From the NCBI GenBank assembly GCA_023421115.1, contig JAEZUI010000044.1, positions 1-6,064 on the forward strand: 6,064 nt of DNA. The letters run 5' to 3'. This document shows, piece after piece, positions 1 to 6,064 of the stretch. Under the pieces are notes generated by a model. The model did not search any database. It was not told where the DNA came from and saw nothing but the letters and a program-made list of their open reading frames with translations. Position 1 is the first letter of the stretch. Every line of letters begins with the position of its first letter. This DNA comes from Bacillota bacterium. Its GTDB lineage: Bacteria; Bacillota; Clostridia; Acetivibrionales; Acetivibrionaceae. A program made the translations under genes and the position numbers.

Positions 1-35
1 ATGTTACTTCCATGGTCAAAAGATTTACCAAGTGA

Positions 36-254
36 ATGTCGCAAATTGGATCAAAATCAGTAAAATCTATACCGTCAGAAATGACGGTGATTTTTTATAC
101 CAGTACTCATGGTTTACCGTTTACGAATCAAGAAATAAAGAAATCAGGAGCTTCAAAAGCAGAAGATGTATTCTTAGCTGAATTAGATACTACAGGCAAA
201 CTAAATGTCGACCTTCTTAAGTCCCCTGTTGATAATAAACCAGGGATATTTTAG
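36..254 (+). pseudogene. Possible C-terminal fragment of a DUF421/YetF-like membrane protein
   Basis: This is an open frame of 72 codons. Its second half (about residues 34-62) reads as coding, with the pattern EIKKSGASKAEDVFLAELD followed by TTGKLNVDLLKS. That resembles the soluble C-terminal end of DUF421/YetF proteins, where a short helix is followed by DVxxAxLDxxGxLxVDL. The first half (SKSVKS, then SEMTVI) could be a worn version of the segment just before it. The family's N-terminal membrane helices are absent: the frame is closed by TGA at 33-35. No Shine-Dalgarno lies before the ATG, and frame 2 is also open from the window edge to about 180, so a frameshift is possible. A weak stem, CCCTG 224-228 with CAGGG 241-245, precedes ATATTTT and could be a terminator overlapping the stop. 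The family match is from memory of its pattern, not a search. It could instead be an unrelated small protein or chance. Confidence 0.3.
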
Positions 255-261
255 CAGGCAT

Positions 262-475
262 TTATTTACCGATATTATCCCAGTGCATACTAGCCTCACT
301 CAATTCCCCCTCTGTTTTTTCTTGAAAATATTATCCTTCAAGAATATACTTTAGGGTAGGTACTTCCGTTTTACCGCTTACATACTTATTCTTACAGGAT
401 TAGCTCTACCATTATGTCAAGCGTAGATGAAAATAAACCTAGCTTGCCGTTTTGGCTCGCCAAGTTTATTTTCAT
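262..475 (-). pseudogene. Decayed small gene of unknown function
   Basis: On the minus strand an ATG at 473-475 follows AAAGGTG (481-487) at a 5-base spacing. It opens 27 codons beginning MKINLASQNGKLGLFSSTLD and ending at TAA 392-394. Skipping one base (the T of that TAA, giving CTG AAG AAT AAG) enters another frame reading KNKYVSGKTEVPTLKYILEG, stopped by TAA at 331-333. The same frame then continues as YFQEKTEGELSEAS and MHWDNIGK to TAA at 262-264. Joined, this would be a protein of about 70 residues broken by one indel and one nonsense codon. I do not recognise the family. All three segments have coding-like composition, but each is short, so chance cannot be excluded. Its position after the immunity gene would suit a remnant of an older toxin or immunity cassette. 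Confidence 0.35.
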
Positions 476-481
476 TTCTAC
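423..481. repeat. Long inverted repeat / hairpin
   Basis: GTAG 423-426 pairs with CTAC 478-481, and ATGAAAATAAAC 427-438 pairs perfectly with GTTTATTTTCAT 464-475. Only a 2-base bulge (476-477) interrupts the stem. A second short stem in the loop pairs GC 442-443 with GC 459-460 and GCC 446-448 with GGC 454-456. Weaker symmetry continues outward (CATTATG near 411-417 against TTAATG near 486-490). No T-run follows on either strand, so it is not a standard intrinsic terminator. It could be a mobile-element end or a regulatory RNA structure, and on the minus strand it covers the start of the decayed small frame. Confidence 0.6.
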
Positions 482-540
482 ACCTTTAATGCTTTCACAG
501 AAGATGTATACACAAGCTAAAACTGTGTGACCTGTATTCA

Positions 541-573
541 AATAATGTCTGCAATATATAGTGGGACATTATT
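541..573 (-). terminator. AT-rich hairpin after the immunity gene, weak terminator candidate
   Basis: AATAATGTC 541-549 and GACATTATT 565-573 form a perfect 9-bp stem with a 15-base loop. It begins about 22 bases past the stop of the immunity gene in the direction of transcription, which is where a terminator would be expected. The stem is AT-rich and the transcript after it continues UUUGAAUACAGG with no proper U-tract, so termination would be weak at best. The ends TGTC/GACA could equally belong to an insertion-sequence terminus or a protein-binding palindrome. Confidence 0.25.
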
Positions 574-595
574 AGCTAATTTGCTACGTAAAGGA

Positions 596-1123
596 TCATA
601 CTCTCAATAATTTACTCAGCACTCTTTTAGAAGCTTCTGAAAGCCTTTGGTCAACTGCTTCAGACTTGCTTTTAAGAAAGCTTATTATTTCTTCTTCCTT
701 TGAAAGAGTCTCCCTTACATCATAATCCATATAGTTTTCAACGGATATAATTAACTGGTAAGCCTCCTCATCATTAAGCTCACCCCAACAAGCTTTGATA
801 ATCTCAACAAGTCTAACAAGTCCAGCCTCTGGCCTTCCCTTGCCAATTGCCCATAGCATTGAAGAACTCAACTCATCTTTAGCCCTTACTCTTTTAATGA
901 GTTCATCAATTATCTCAGCCTGTTCATCTATATCCAATCTTATGGAGATAAGCTCCTCATCTAGATAGATTTTGTACTCTTCCAGCCTGCCAAGATCTTT
1001 TCCCCCATTTAGAATGTATGTATTCATTTCAAGAAGAGATGCAAACTCGCCTATAGCTATGTTCTTTTCATCAAAGTCTTCAGAATCAAGATATAATAAC
1101 AAATCCTTTATCTCACTTTTCAT
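596..1123 (-). CDS. Probable immunity protein for the upstream Rhs toxin (all-alpha, HEAT-like)
   Basis: This is a 175-residue protein with no signal peptide or membrane segment, so it is likely cytoplasmic. It is strongly acidic (about 39 Asp/Glu against 24 Lys/Arg) and looks almost wholly alpha-helical. Around residues 90-108, WAIGKGRPEAGLVRLVEII resembles a HEAT-type helical repeat (LGKxxDPxAxxxLxEA). An Imm30-type all-alpha immunity family is a possibility I could not test. Its expected role is to bind and neutralise the C-terminal module of the Rhs protein encoded just upstream on the same strand, which fits the acidic charge facing a basic partner. The start at 1123 is chosen because GGAGG (1129-1133) lies 5 bases before it. 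An in-frame ATG at 1133-1135 would add MEED, but it overlaps that ribosome-binding site and has none of its own. The gene begins 45 bases after the toxin stop. In the +1 toxin frame it would overlap as ATGA, implying translational coupling. The function rests on gene order, size and charge. Confidence 0.72.
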   Translation of the reverse strand: MKSEIKDLLLYLDSEDFDEKNIAIGEFASLLEMNTYILNGGKDLGRLEEYKIYLDEELISIRLDIDEQAEIIDELIKRVRAKDELSSSMLWAIGKGRPEAGLVRLVEIIKACWGELNDEEAYQLIISVENYMDYDVRETLSKEEEIISFLKSKSEAVDQRLSEASKRVLSKLLRV

Positions 1124-1194
1124 ATCTTCCTCCATTTATCTAAGAAAGTTTGTGCAAATTTCAGCCATCTATATACGTAAGTTCCATCCGAAAT
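1120..1194 (-). other. Out-of-frame former (or recoded) C-terminus of the toxin
   Basis: In the frame +1 to the annotated toxin frame, 24 sense codons run from 1194 to 1123. They read ISDGTYVYRW at the start and FLDKWRKI at the end, and are closed by TGA at 1120-1122. That TGA overlaps the immunity ATG in the arrangement ATGA, a typical junction of coupled genes. The frame is blocked upstream by TAG at 1207-1209, so it has no independent gene start of note and makes best sense as a continuation of the toxin. Skipping one base near 1189-1195 would join ...YRIDIEN to ...DGTYVYRW without a gap. The composition (Trp, Tyr, Lys, Phe) is protein-like. An indel mutation, a sequencing error and +1 recoding remain possible. 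Confidence 0.6.
1124..1135 (-). promoter_or_regulatory. Ribosome-binding site that fixes the immunity gene start
   Basis: The minus strand reads ATGGAGGAAGAT directly before the ATG at 1121-1123. The GGAGG core (1129-1133) is a near-ideal Shine-Dalgarno 5 bases from that ATG. The upstream ATG at 1133-1135 is part of the site itself and is therefore unlikely to be used as a start. Confidence 0.75.
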
Positions 1195-4100
1195 TGTTTT
1201 CAATATCTATTCTGTATTCTTTTCCTCCATCAAAAAACTCTGCCCGTTCTATATTTCCACCTTTCGTGGTCCCCAAAGGTGGGTATGTGCCGAGCTTTAT
1301 ACTAAGTCTAATAACTCCCGATACCAATTGACTTTTCAATCGATTTAGGGGAAACCATGGAGCCGCTACCGGACACGTCAGAAACATTGTAGCCATTGTC
1401 ATACGAACCTGAAGAACTGATACGCCTGGGTCTTCTGGTGCTGTTATAGGCAATCCATAGGTGTGATTATGTCCCTGTTGCAACTGAACCCTCATAGCAT
1501 TAAATTGCCTCTTTTTCTTTTTATCTTTTTCTTTTTCCTCAACCTTGGTCTCAGCCCTGTCATTTGTTCTTGCCATATCAATAATTCCTGTAAGTGCCTC
1601 AGCATACAACATATAAAATAACATTATTGCAATTGCTTTACCTATTAATTTTATTCCAATTGTTAGTACAGCAGCATCATATTGTGCTCGGGCAGGTGCC
1701 AACACCAATGCTCCTGCCATATACCCTGATGGGTCAGTTTTCATAACGGGATTTGCATCCGCATATAAATATTTGTGCAAAGTCTCAGGCTCAAACTGAA
1801 GTCCCTGGAAGGAATCCATACTAATAAACCTCCCAAGGCTAGGATCCATAAATCTAGCTCTTAGATAGTATAAACCAACAGCTGAATCATAAAGTTCTCC
1901 AGTATATAGATAATTATTTTCAGTGTTTCCCCACTTCTCAAGTATATTTCCAAAAGCATCATAATTGTATGTATCAGTAATTTCACCCATGCTGTTTGTC
2001 AATGCCCTTGTACTTCCTAATCCATCATAATGATAGTATGAATTTGTTGTTCCTCTGGTCTGACTAATAAGGTCATCTCCATAAAGGTATGAAACTAAAA
2101 GTTTTCCTTCTGCATCTCTTTCCTCAATTATTTGAGAATAACCTCTATTTCTATCCACCAGGTATATTATCTCTTCCGTATCGTTTAAAATTTTGCTTAC
2201 TAGTTCCCCCTCCACATCATAAGTGTATCGGGTACTGGATTTTTTACCTTCCTCTTCAGTTTCAATTAATATAAGTTTGTTATTAAAATCATATGTATAT
2301 TTTGTAAGGTCATCCAGACCTCTTTTGGACAATGTGTTACCATTTTTATCGTATGTATAGATTTCGTCACCACTTGAAATCACTCTGTTATTTACGTCAT
2401 AGGTATATAAAATCTCCTCACCATCGGTTATCTTTTTAATCCTGTTCCCAACTTTATCATACTCATAAGTAATTTCAAGCGTACGTCCATCCGTATTCTT
2501 TATTCTCTCCCCAGTCACCTTATAAGTAGCATCATAGTCATATTCAATAATTCTTCCGGTGTTCTCCGTGATTTTTGTACGATTTCCTGCAGCCTCCAAT
2601 ACATAATCATAGGAACTTATTATATCACCCTTACTATTTATATTCTTAAGAGTCACAAGGCGATTTAGCGTGTCATAAGTGTATTGGGTCTTTGTCCCAT
2701 TAGGGTAAAATATACTGCTTCTGTTTCCAACAAGATCATAATCATATATAGTTTTTAAGTCATTATAATCTGTCACTGTAATCAACCTGTTTAGCTTGTC
2801 ATATTCGTATGATACTGTACCTAAATCTGTAGTAATTTTAACAATATTACTGCACTTGTCATAAGTATACTTTATCACGGCACCATTGACATCTTCCTGG
2901 CTCACTATCCTGTTTCTGTCATCGTATACAAAAGTTAGTTTACCTTCCCTTGACGAAGCGGATTCTTTTAGTCCATTGCCATAATAAGTATATGTCTCAA
3001 AGGTATTGTCACTATATGTCTTTTTAATAAGGTATCCATTGCTGTCATATTCATAAGACGTAATATTTCCATTAAAATCTTTGTGTAATATCATATTTCC
3101 TGCTTCATCATAAGTGAAAATCTCTTCCATGCCTAAAGGAAGAATCCTTTTAACCATCCTGTTTAATAAATCATACTCCATTTTTGTGATATTTCCATTT
3201 GCATCCTTTATTGCTATGGGATTTCCTGCTCCATCGTAGGAATACTCTGTCTCATTTTTTAATGAATCAATAACCTTTACTAAATTTCCTTTTGCATCGT
3301 AGGAATACGCCTTAGTTTTACCAGCTTGATCTGCTTCGCTGATTTTACGACCTAAGGCATCATATTCTGTACTGATGGAAGTATTGTCATTAAATATAGT
3401 TTTAACCTTATTACCATTGATGTCATACTCATGCTTTATAATATTGCCCTTGGCATCTGTCATTTTTACAAGATTTCTATTACCATCATATTCAAAAGAT
3501 GTCTCGTTGCCATATACATCTGTGACTAGGACATTATTACCTGCAGCATCATATACGTATGTAGTTTCATTACCCATTTCATCAATCTGCATTATGAGAT
3601 TACCTGAAGAGTCATATTTATCTGATATAAAACTCCCATCAGGATATGTTATCTTTGTCACTCTTCCTAACTTATCATAGCTATACTTTGTGGTTTTGCT
3701 TGTTCGGTCAGTACTTGATATTCTGTTTCCCTCAGCATCATAACTAAAGGTTTCACTGGTATCGTCAGAATAAGTTATTTTCGCAATATTACCCCAAATG
3801 TCATATTGGTATTGGGTACGATTTTCCCTCTTATCTAACTGTGCTGATGGTTTTCCAATCGAGTTATATTCTGTTTTAATTGAATACCCACAAGGATCAA
3901 TTTCCTCAATCAACCTATTCATTCCATCATATTTGTACCTTGTGATAGCCGTCCTTGTTCCTTCTTCATATGAGTATTTTTCTGTCATAGTAAGCTTATT
4001 ACCATTATCATCATAAGTATAGGTTGTAATATTCCCCATTGGATCCGTTACAGATATTTCATTACCATATTCATCATAAGTATATAGTGTTATATTTCCA

Positions 4101-6064
4101 AGTTTATCCCTTTTACTTGTTATGTTTCCTTTTGTATCATAAGTGTACTTTTCCAGCTTGTTATCAGGATATTTAATAGTAATTAAATTGCCCTTTGAAT
4201 CATATTCTCTTGTTGTAATGTTCCCCATCGGATCTTCTTTCGTAAGCTCCTGATTAAAACTATTATATGTATACGAAGTGGAATAACCCATTGGATCAGT
4301 TATTTTTATAAGGTTGTTTTTTGTATCGTACTCATATTGTGTTGTATTTCCATTTGCATCGGTTTCGGAAGTTTTATTTCCCCTTTCATCGTAGGTATAG
4401 GTTTTTTTATTGCCTAATGCATCAATGGTACTTGTAATATTCCCATTATTATCATATTCATGAACAGTAATGTTTCCAAGCCTGTCTTTGACTATTTCCT
4501 GTTTTGAATCAAGATCTCTGGAGTACTCTATTTTGTTCCCCTCAGAATCAATATGGGCAATCAGTCTTCCCTCATCGTCATATTCATTTCTTGAAGGTTT
4601 AAAACCTCTTGGGTCAATAATATCAACTATTCCGTGAAAAGAATTATATGTGTATCTTGTTGTATACCCCTCCTGATTTGTAACAGCAACAAGATCACCA
4701 TACTCATCATATTTATATTCAATAGTATTTTTCATTGGGTCTGTTATATTTATTATTCTACCTTCACTGTCGCGGGTGAAAGTAATGCTTTTTCCCGCGG
4801 AGTGAACAATACCATTTTTATTAAATGTGATGGTATTTCCGTTGGGCTCAAGTATACTCTCCACACCAGTTTTTTTATTTATTATATATTCTGTTCCATC
4901 CTCTGTGGTAAGTTTGAACCTTTGCGGGTTATAAAGTTCAAAACCCCCATTAAAAAGCTGACAACTAGCCCCAGAACCAATAACCATGCAAGTATTATCT
5001 TCGAATGACACTAGCTTCGAATTTGTTCCCTTTTTAGGTGTAAAGTAAACTGTAGTTTCCATTATGGGATATATAGCCTGGCTATTTGGAGTTATCATAA
5101 CATTAAATTCGTCAGTTCTACCATCACCAAAAGAAACCGTTATTACATGTTCTTTGCTCTCAACCAGTTCATACTTTGGTAATCCGAAAGGCCCTGATGT
5201 ACTTCTTTGTGTCCATCCATCACCCAAAACAGAACTTACACTTATTTCAATGTTCTTTATTCCCAATGACCAGCCCACCCCAAAATCTCCACTGGATTTG
5301 TTTCTGCTGTCATAATTACGGGTGATTGTTATAGGCAGCCCTGCCACAGGAATCTCTAAATCTATAAAACCTATGGAGAAATTACCAACTTTCATTTCTC
5401 CATCCATTTGATATGTAGTTGAAAATGTACTTTTATTTCCGCTCTTATCCCAAGCTGTAAGCCTTACATCATATAAGCCATTTCTTAAAACTGTTGGATC
5501 TAATATCCCAATGATCCCTTTATATACAGCCTCTGTACCTTCTCCAAAAAGGATAAACTCATTTTTATCTTTTAAAGAATATTCCAGTTTATAAAATGTT
5601 AGATTTTCGTCAGTTACAGTACCTGTTATATATGTAGGAACTGTTATCTTTGCTCTATCAACTGGAGTATCTATATTTACCACTGGTAACTCTTTGTCAC
5701 CTTCTTCTATTACAATAACTTCTTTTTTTACATACCCCTCATTATGGGAACTATCTGTAGCTGTAAGTTCTATTTTGTATTTTCCTGCCACTCTTGGTAT
5801 AAATAAAGCTTTGCCCTGAGAGTCCATCTCTACTATTTCACCATTAATACTCAAAATTTTTGATTCTATTTTGACATTATCTGTTATATTCGTACCAATA
5901 CTTGTTTCTTCTCCCACTGTAATATAGTCAGAAGCCGTTATTCTGACAACTGGCTTATCCAAGTCACCAAAAACAGGGTCTATTGTTGGGCCTGGTTCCT
6001 CCGTTGGTGTTGGTGTCGGCGTTAGTGTTGGTGTTAGCGTTGGTGTTGATGTTGGTGTTGATGT
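1169..6064 (-). CDS. Rhs/YD-repeat polymorphic toxin, surface type (N-terminus beyond window)
   Basis: The visible part is 1631 residues and stays open at the window edge. TTG at 5960-5962 is an internal Leu, not a start. Order of parts: Thr-Pro-rich linker (1-21); Ig-like domain (about 35-120); second Ig-like domain (about 125-222); Rhs entry segment with DLEIPVAGLPITITRNYDS and FGVGWS (about 225-275); about 45 YD repeats of roughly 21 residues, pattern YxYDxxGNxxxxxDxxGN (about 427-1383); the Rhs core with GLYYLRARFMDPSLGRFISMD, KYLYADANPV and DPSG (1384-1448); and a variable tip (1449-1631). By analogy with Rhs and TcC proteins, the repeats form a hollow shell and the core cleaves after the DPxG motif, leaving the tip inside for delivery to a competitor. 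The linker and Ig-like domains suggest export and attachment to the Gram-positive cell surface; the signal peptide and anchor would lie outside the window. The tip module matches no family I can name. The 3' end appears frameshifted (see 1120-1194). The immunity gene follows on the same strand, probably in one transcript whose promoter is outside the window. Confidence 0.93.
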   Translation of the reverse strand, partial: TSTPTSTPTLTPTLTPTPTPTEEPGPTIDPVFGDLDKPVVRITASDYITVGEETSIGTNITDNVKIESKILSINGEIVEMDSQGKALFIPRVAGKYKIELTATDSSHNEGYVKKEVIVIEEGDKELPVVNIDTPVDRAKITVPTYITGTVTDENLTFYKLEYSLKDKNEFILFGEGTEAVYKGIIGILDPTVLRNGLYDVRLTAWDKSGNKSTFSTTYQMDGEMKVGNFSIGFIDLEIPVAGLPITITRNYDSRNKSSGDFGVGWSLGIKNIEISVSSVLGDGWTQRSTSGPFGLPKYELVESKEHVITVSFGDGRTDEFNVMITPNSQAIYPIMETTVYFTPKKGTNSKLVSFEDNTCMVIGSGASCQLFNGGFELYNPQRFKLTTEDGTEYIINKKTGVESILEPNGNTITFNKNGIVHSAGKSITFTRDSEGRIINITDPMKNTIEYKYDEYGDLVAVTNQEGYTTRYTYNSFHGIVDIIDPRGFKPSRNEYDDEGRLIAHIDSEGNKIEYSRDLDSKQEIVKDRLGNITVHEYDNNGNITSTIDALGNKKTYTYDERGNKTSETDANGNTTQYEYDTKNNLIKITDPMGYSTSYTYNSFNQELTKEDPMGNITTREYDSKGNLITIKYPDNKLEKYTYDTKGNITSKRDKLGNITLYTYDEYGNEISVTDPMGNITTYTYDDNGNKLTMTEKYSYEEGTRTAITRYKYDGMNRLIEEIDPCGYSIKTEYNSIGKPSAQLDKRENRTQYQYDIWGNIAKITYSDDTSETFSYDAEGNRISSTDRTSKTTKYSYDKLGRVTKITYPDGSFISDKYDSSGNLIMQIDEMGNETTYVYDAAGNNVLVTDVYGNETSFEYDGNRNLVKMTDAKGNIIKHEYDINGNKVKTIFNDNTSISTEYDALGRKISEADQAGKTKAYSYDAKGNLVKVIDSLKNETEYSYDGAGNPIAIKDANGNITKMEYDLLNRMVKRILPLGMEEIFTYDEAGNMILHKDFNGNITSYEYDSNGYLIKKTYSDNTFETYTYYGNGLKESASSREGKLTFVYDDRNRIVSQEDVNGAVIKYTYDKCSNIVKITTDLGTVSYEYDKLNRLITVTDYNDLKTIYDYDLVGNRSSIFYPNGTKTQYTYDTLNRLVTLKNINSKGDIISSYDYVLEAAGNRTKITENTGRIIEYDYDATYKVTGERIKNTDGRTLEITYEYDKVGNRIKKITDGEEILYTYDVNNRVISSGDEIYTYDKNGNTLSKRGLDDLTKYTYDFNNKLILIETEEEGKKSSTRYTYDVEGELVSKILNDTEEIIYLVDRNRGYSQIIEERDAEGKLLVSYLYGDDLISQTRGTTNSYYHYDGLGSTRALTNSMGEITDTYNYDAFGNILEKWGNTENNYLYTGELYDSAVGLYYLRARFMDPSLGRFISMDSFQGLQFEPETLHKYLYADANPVMKTDPSGYMAGALVLAPARAQYDAAVLTIGIKLIGKAIAIMLFYMLYAEALTGIIDMARTNDRAETKVEEKEKDKKKKRQFNAMRVQLQQGHNHTYGLPITAPEDPGVSVLQVRMTMATMFLTCPVAAPWFPLNRLKSQLVSGVIRLSIKLGTYPPLGTTKGGNIERAEFFDGGKEYRIDIENNFGWNLRI
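1172..1720 (-). other. Variable C-terminal toxin tip of the Rhs protein
   Basis: This is the part after DPSG-Tyr (visible residues 1449-1631). It begins with a strongly hydrophobic stretch (about 1464-1495, AAVLTIGIKLIGKAIAIM continuing through LFYMLY), long enough to cross a membrane. Next comes a charged linker rich in Lys and Glu (about 1502-1519, EKEKDKKKKR) and then a module of about 110 residues (1521-1631) with MRVQLQQG, GVSVLQVRMTM and GGKEYRIDIEN. The split after the core is the usual hypervariable boundary in Rhs proteins. The hydrophobic part may help translocation into the target cell or may act on membranes itself. No catalytic signature is certain. HNH at 1532-1534 is three adjacent residues and lacks the spacing of an HNH nuclease. 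Confidence 0.7.
1721..1915 (-). other. Rhs-repeat-associated core domain with DPSG autoprocessing motif
   Basis: Visible residues 1384-1448 follow the conserved core: NYLYTGELYD, GLYYLRARFMDPSLGRF, ISMDS, KYLYADANPV and DPSGY. Asp1407, Asp1417 and Asp1444 sit in the conserved RxxDP, GRFxxxD and DPxG positions of the core; in Rhs and TcC proteins this region forms an aspartyl autoprotease that frees the C-terminal tip. The residue after Gly is Tyr where Leu or Trp is more common, which may shift the exact cut site. This is the junction between constant and variable parts. Confidence 0.9.
1916..4786 (-). repeat. Array of about 45 YD repeats (coding)
   Basis: A degenerate unit of about 63 bases recurs through the gene. 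It is most visible on the plus strand as tcataagtat/tcatattcat-like runs (Tyr-Tyr-Asp codons) and as atttcc-like runs (Gly-Asn codons). Typical protein units are TTYTYDDNGN and TEYSYDGAGN with a following DPMGNI or DANGNI. Units diverge more toward the core, where several lose the YD pair (for example SYLYGDD). Near-identical units such as DPMGNITT occur more than once, so slippage or unequal exchange within the gene is possible. Confidence 0.9.
6002..6064 (-). repeat. Thr-Pro linker repeat
   Basis: A degenerate 12-base repeat (ggtgttggtgtc-like on the plus strand) encodes TSTPTSTPTLTPTLTPTPTP. It runs off the window edge and is followed by TEEPGPTIDPVFGD. Linkers of this kind separate domains in exported proteins of cellulose-degrading clostridia and are often O-glycosylated. 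The array is a likely site of length variation between strains. Confidence 0.85.

Larger units (their letters stand above)
255..595. other. 341-bp interval without an intact gene
   Basis: No reading frame of useful length spans this stretch on either strand. It contains a decayed small minus-strand frame (262-475), a long inverted repeat (423-481) and an AT-rich hairpin (541-573). There is also a perfect 8-bp inverted repeat, TTCTTGAA 319-326 with TTCAAGAA 337-344, next to a run of six T. No tRNA, CRISPR or clear promoter was seen. The mix of broken frames and inverted repeats fits a degraded site downstream of an Rhs toxin/immunity locus, possibly the scar of an older cassette or mobile element. 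That reading is inference. Confidence 0.5.

Noticed and set aside
319..344. 8-bp inverted repeat TTCTTGAA/TTCAAGAA beside six T as a terminator
   Set aside because: The T-run comes before the stem on the plus strand and becomes an A-run after it on the minus strand, so neither direction gives a terminator.
1133..1135. Upstream ATG as the immunity start
   Set aside because: It overlaps the GGAGG ribosome-binding site that serves the ATG at 1121-1123 and has no site of its own.
972..1331. Plus-strand frame of 119 codons
   Set aside because: It lies antisense to the immunity gene and the toxin end, is rich in Ser/Phe/Ile as expected of a mirror frame, and has no supporting start signal.
1568..1570. 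HNH tripeptide region of the toxin tip (MRVQLQQGHNHTYG) as an HNH nuclease
   Set aside because: The three residues are adjacent; the HNH fold needs them spread over about 30 residues with supporting Gly/Asp/Cys positions that are not seen.
3375..3680. Plus-strand frame of 101 codons, and similar ones at 2089-2274, 3798-4016, 4634-5008 and 5064-5315
   Set aside because: They are antisense to the YD-repeat gene. Their Ser/Tyr/Leu-rich make-up comes from the complement of the repeat codons.
1916..4786. Regular 63-base periodicity as a CRISPR array
   Set aside because: The units are degenerate, in frame and encode YD repeats; there are no identical repeats with unique spacers.
5960..5962. TTG as the start of the large protein
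   Set aside because: The frame stays open to the window edge and encodes a Thr-Pro linker before this codon, and no ribosome-binding site precedes it, so it is an internal Leu.

Overview
The window is AT-rich. It is dominated by one very long minus-strand gene for an Rhs/YD-repeat protein, followed downstream by a small acidic gene that looks like its immunity partner. The Thr-Pro-rich linker at the visible start of the large protein, the Ig-like domains after it, the strong GGAGG ribosome-binding site and the codon use all suggest a Gram-positive Clostridia-type organism, possibly a Ruminiclostridium/Acetivibrio relative. That assignment is inference. Residue numbers for the large protein count from the first visible codon at 6062-6064, because its true N-terminus lies outside the window.

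Layout, in minus-strand order. 6064-1169 encodes a Thr-Pro linker, two Ig-like domains, an Rhs entry segment, about 45 YD repeats, the Rhs core ending in DPSG, and a variable C-terminal tip with a hydrophobic segment, a Lys/Glu-rich linker and a toxin-like module of unknown activity. 1123-596 encodes the probable immunity protein of 175 aa. The interval 595-1 has no intact gene. It holds an AT-rich hairpin (541-573), a decayed small minus-strand gene (475-262) with a long inverted repeat inside it, and on the plus strand a fragment (36-254) that may be the tail of a DUF421/YetF-type membrane protein.

The order polymorphic toxin then immunity gene on one strand is the classic arrangement for contact-dependent competition. 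The YD repeats and core would form the shell that encloses the tip, the tip would be released into a neighbour, and the downstream gene would protect the producer. The most notable point is at the junction. The toxin frame stops at 1169-1171, yet the +1 frame carries 24 further coding-like codons whose TGA overlaps the immunity ATG as ATGA. This suggests that the toxin was recently truncated by a one-base indel, that the window has a sequence error, or that there is a +1 recoding event.
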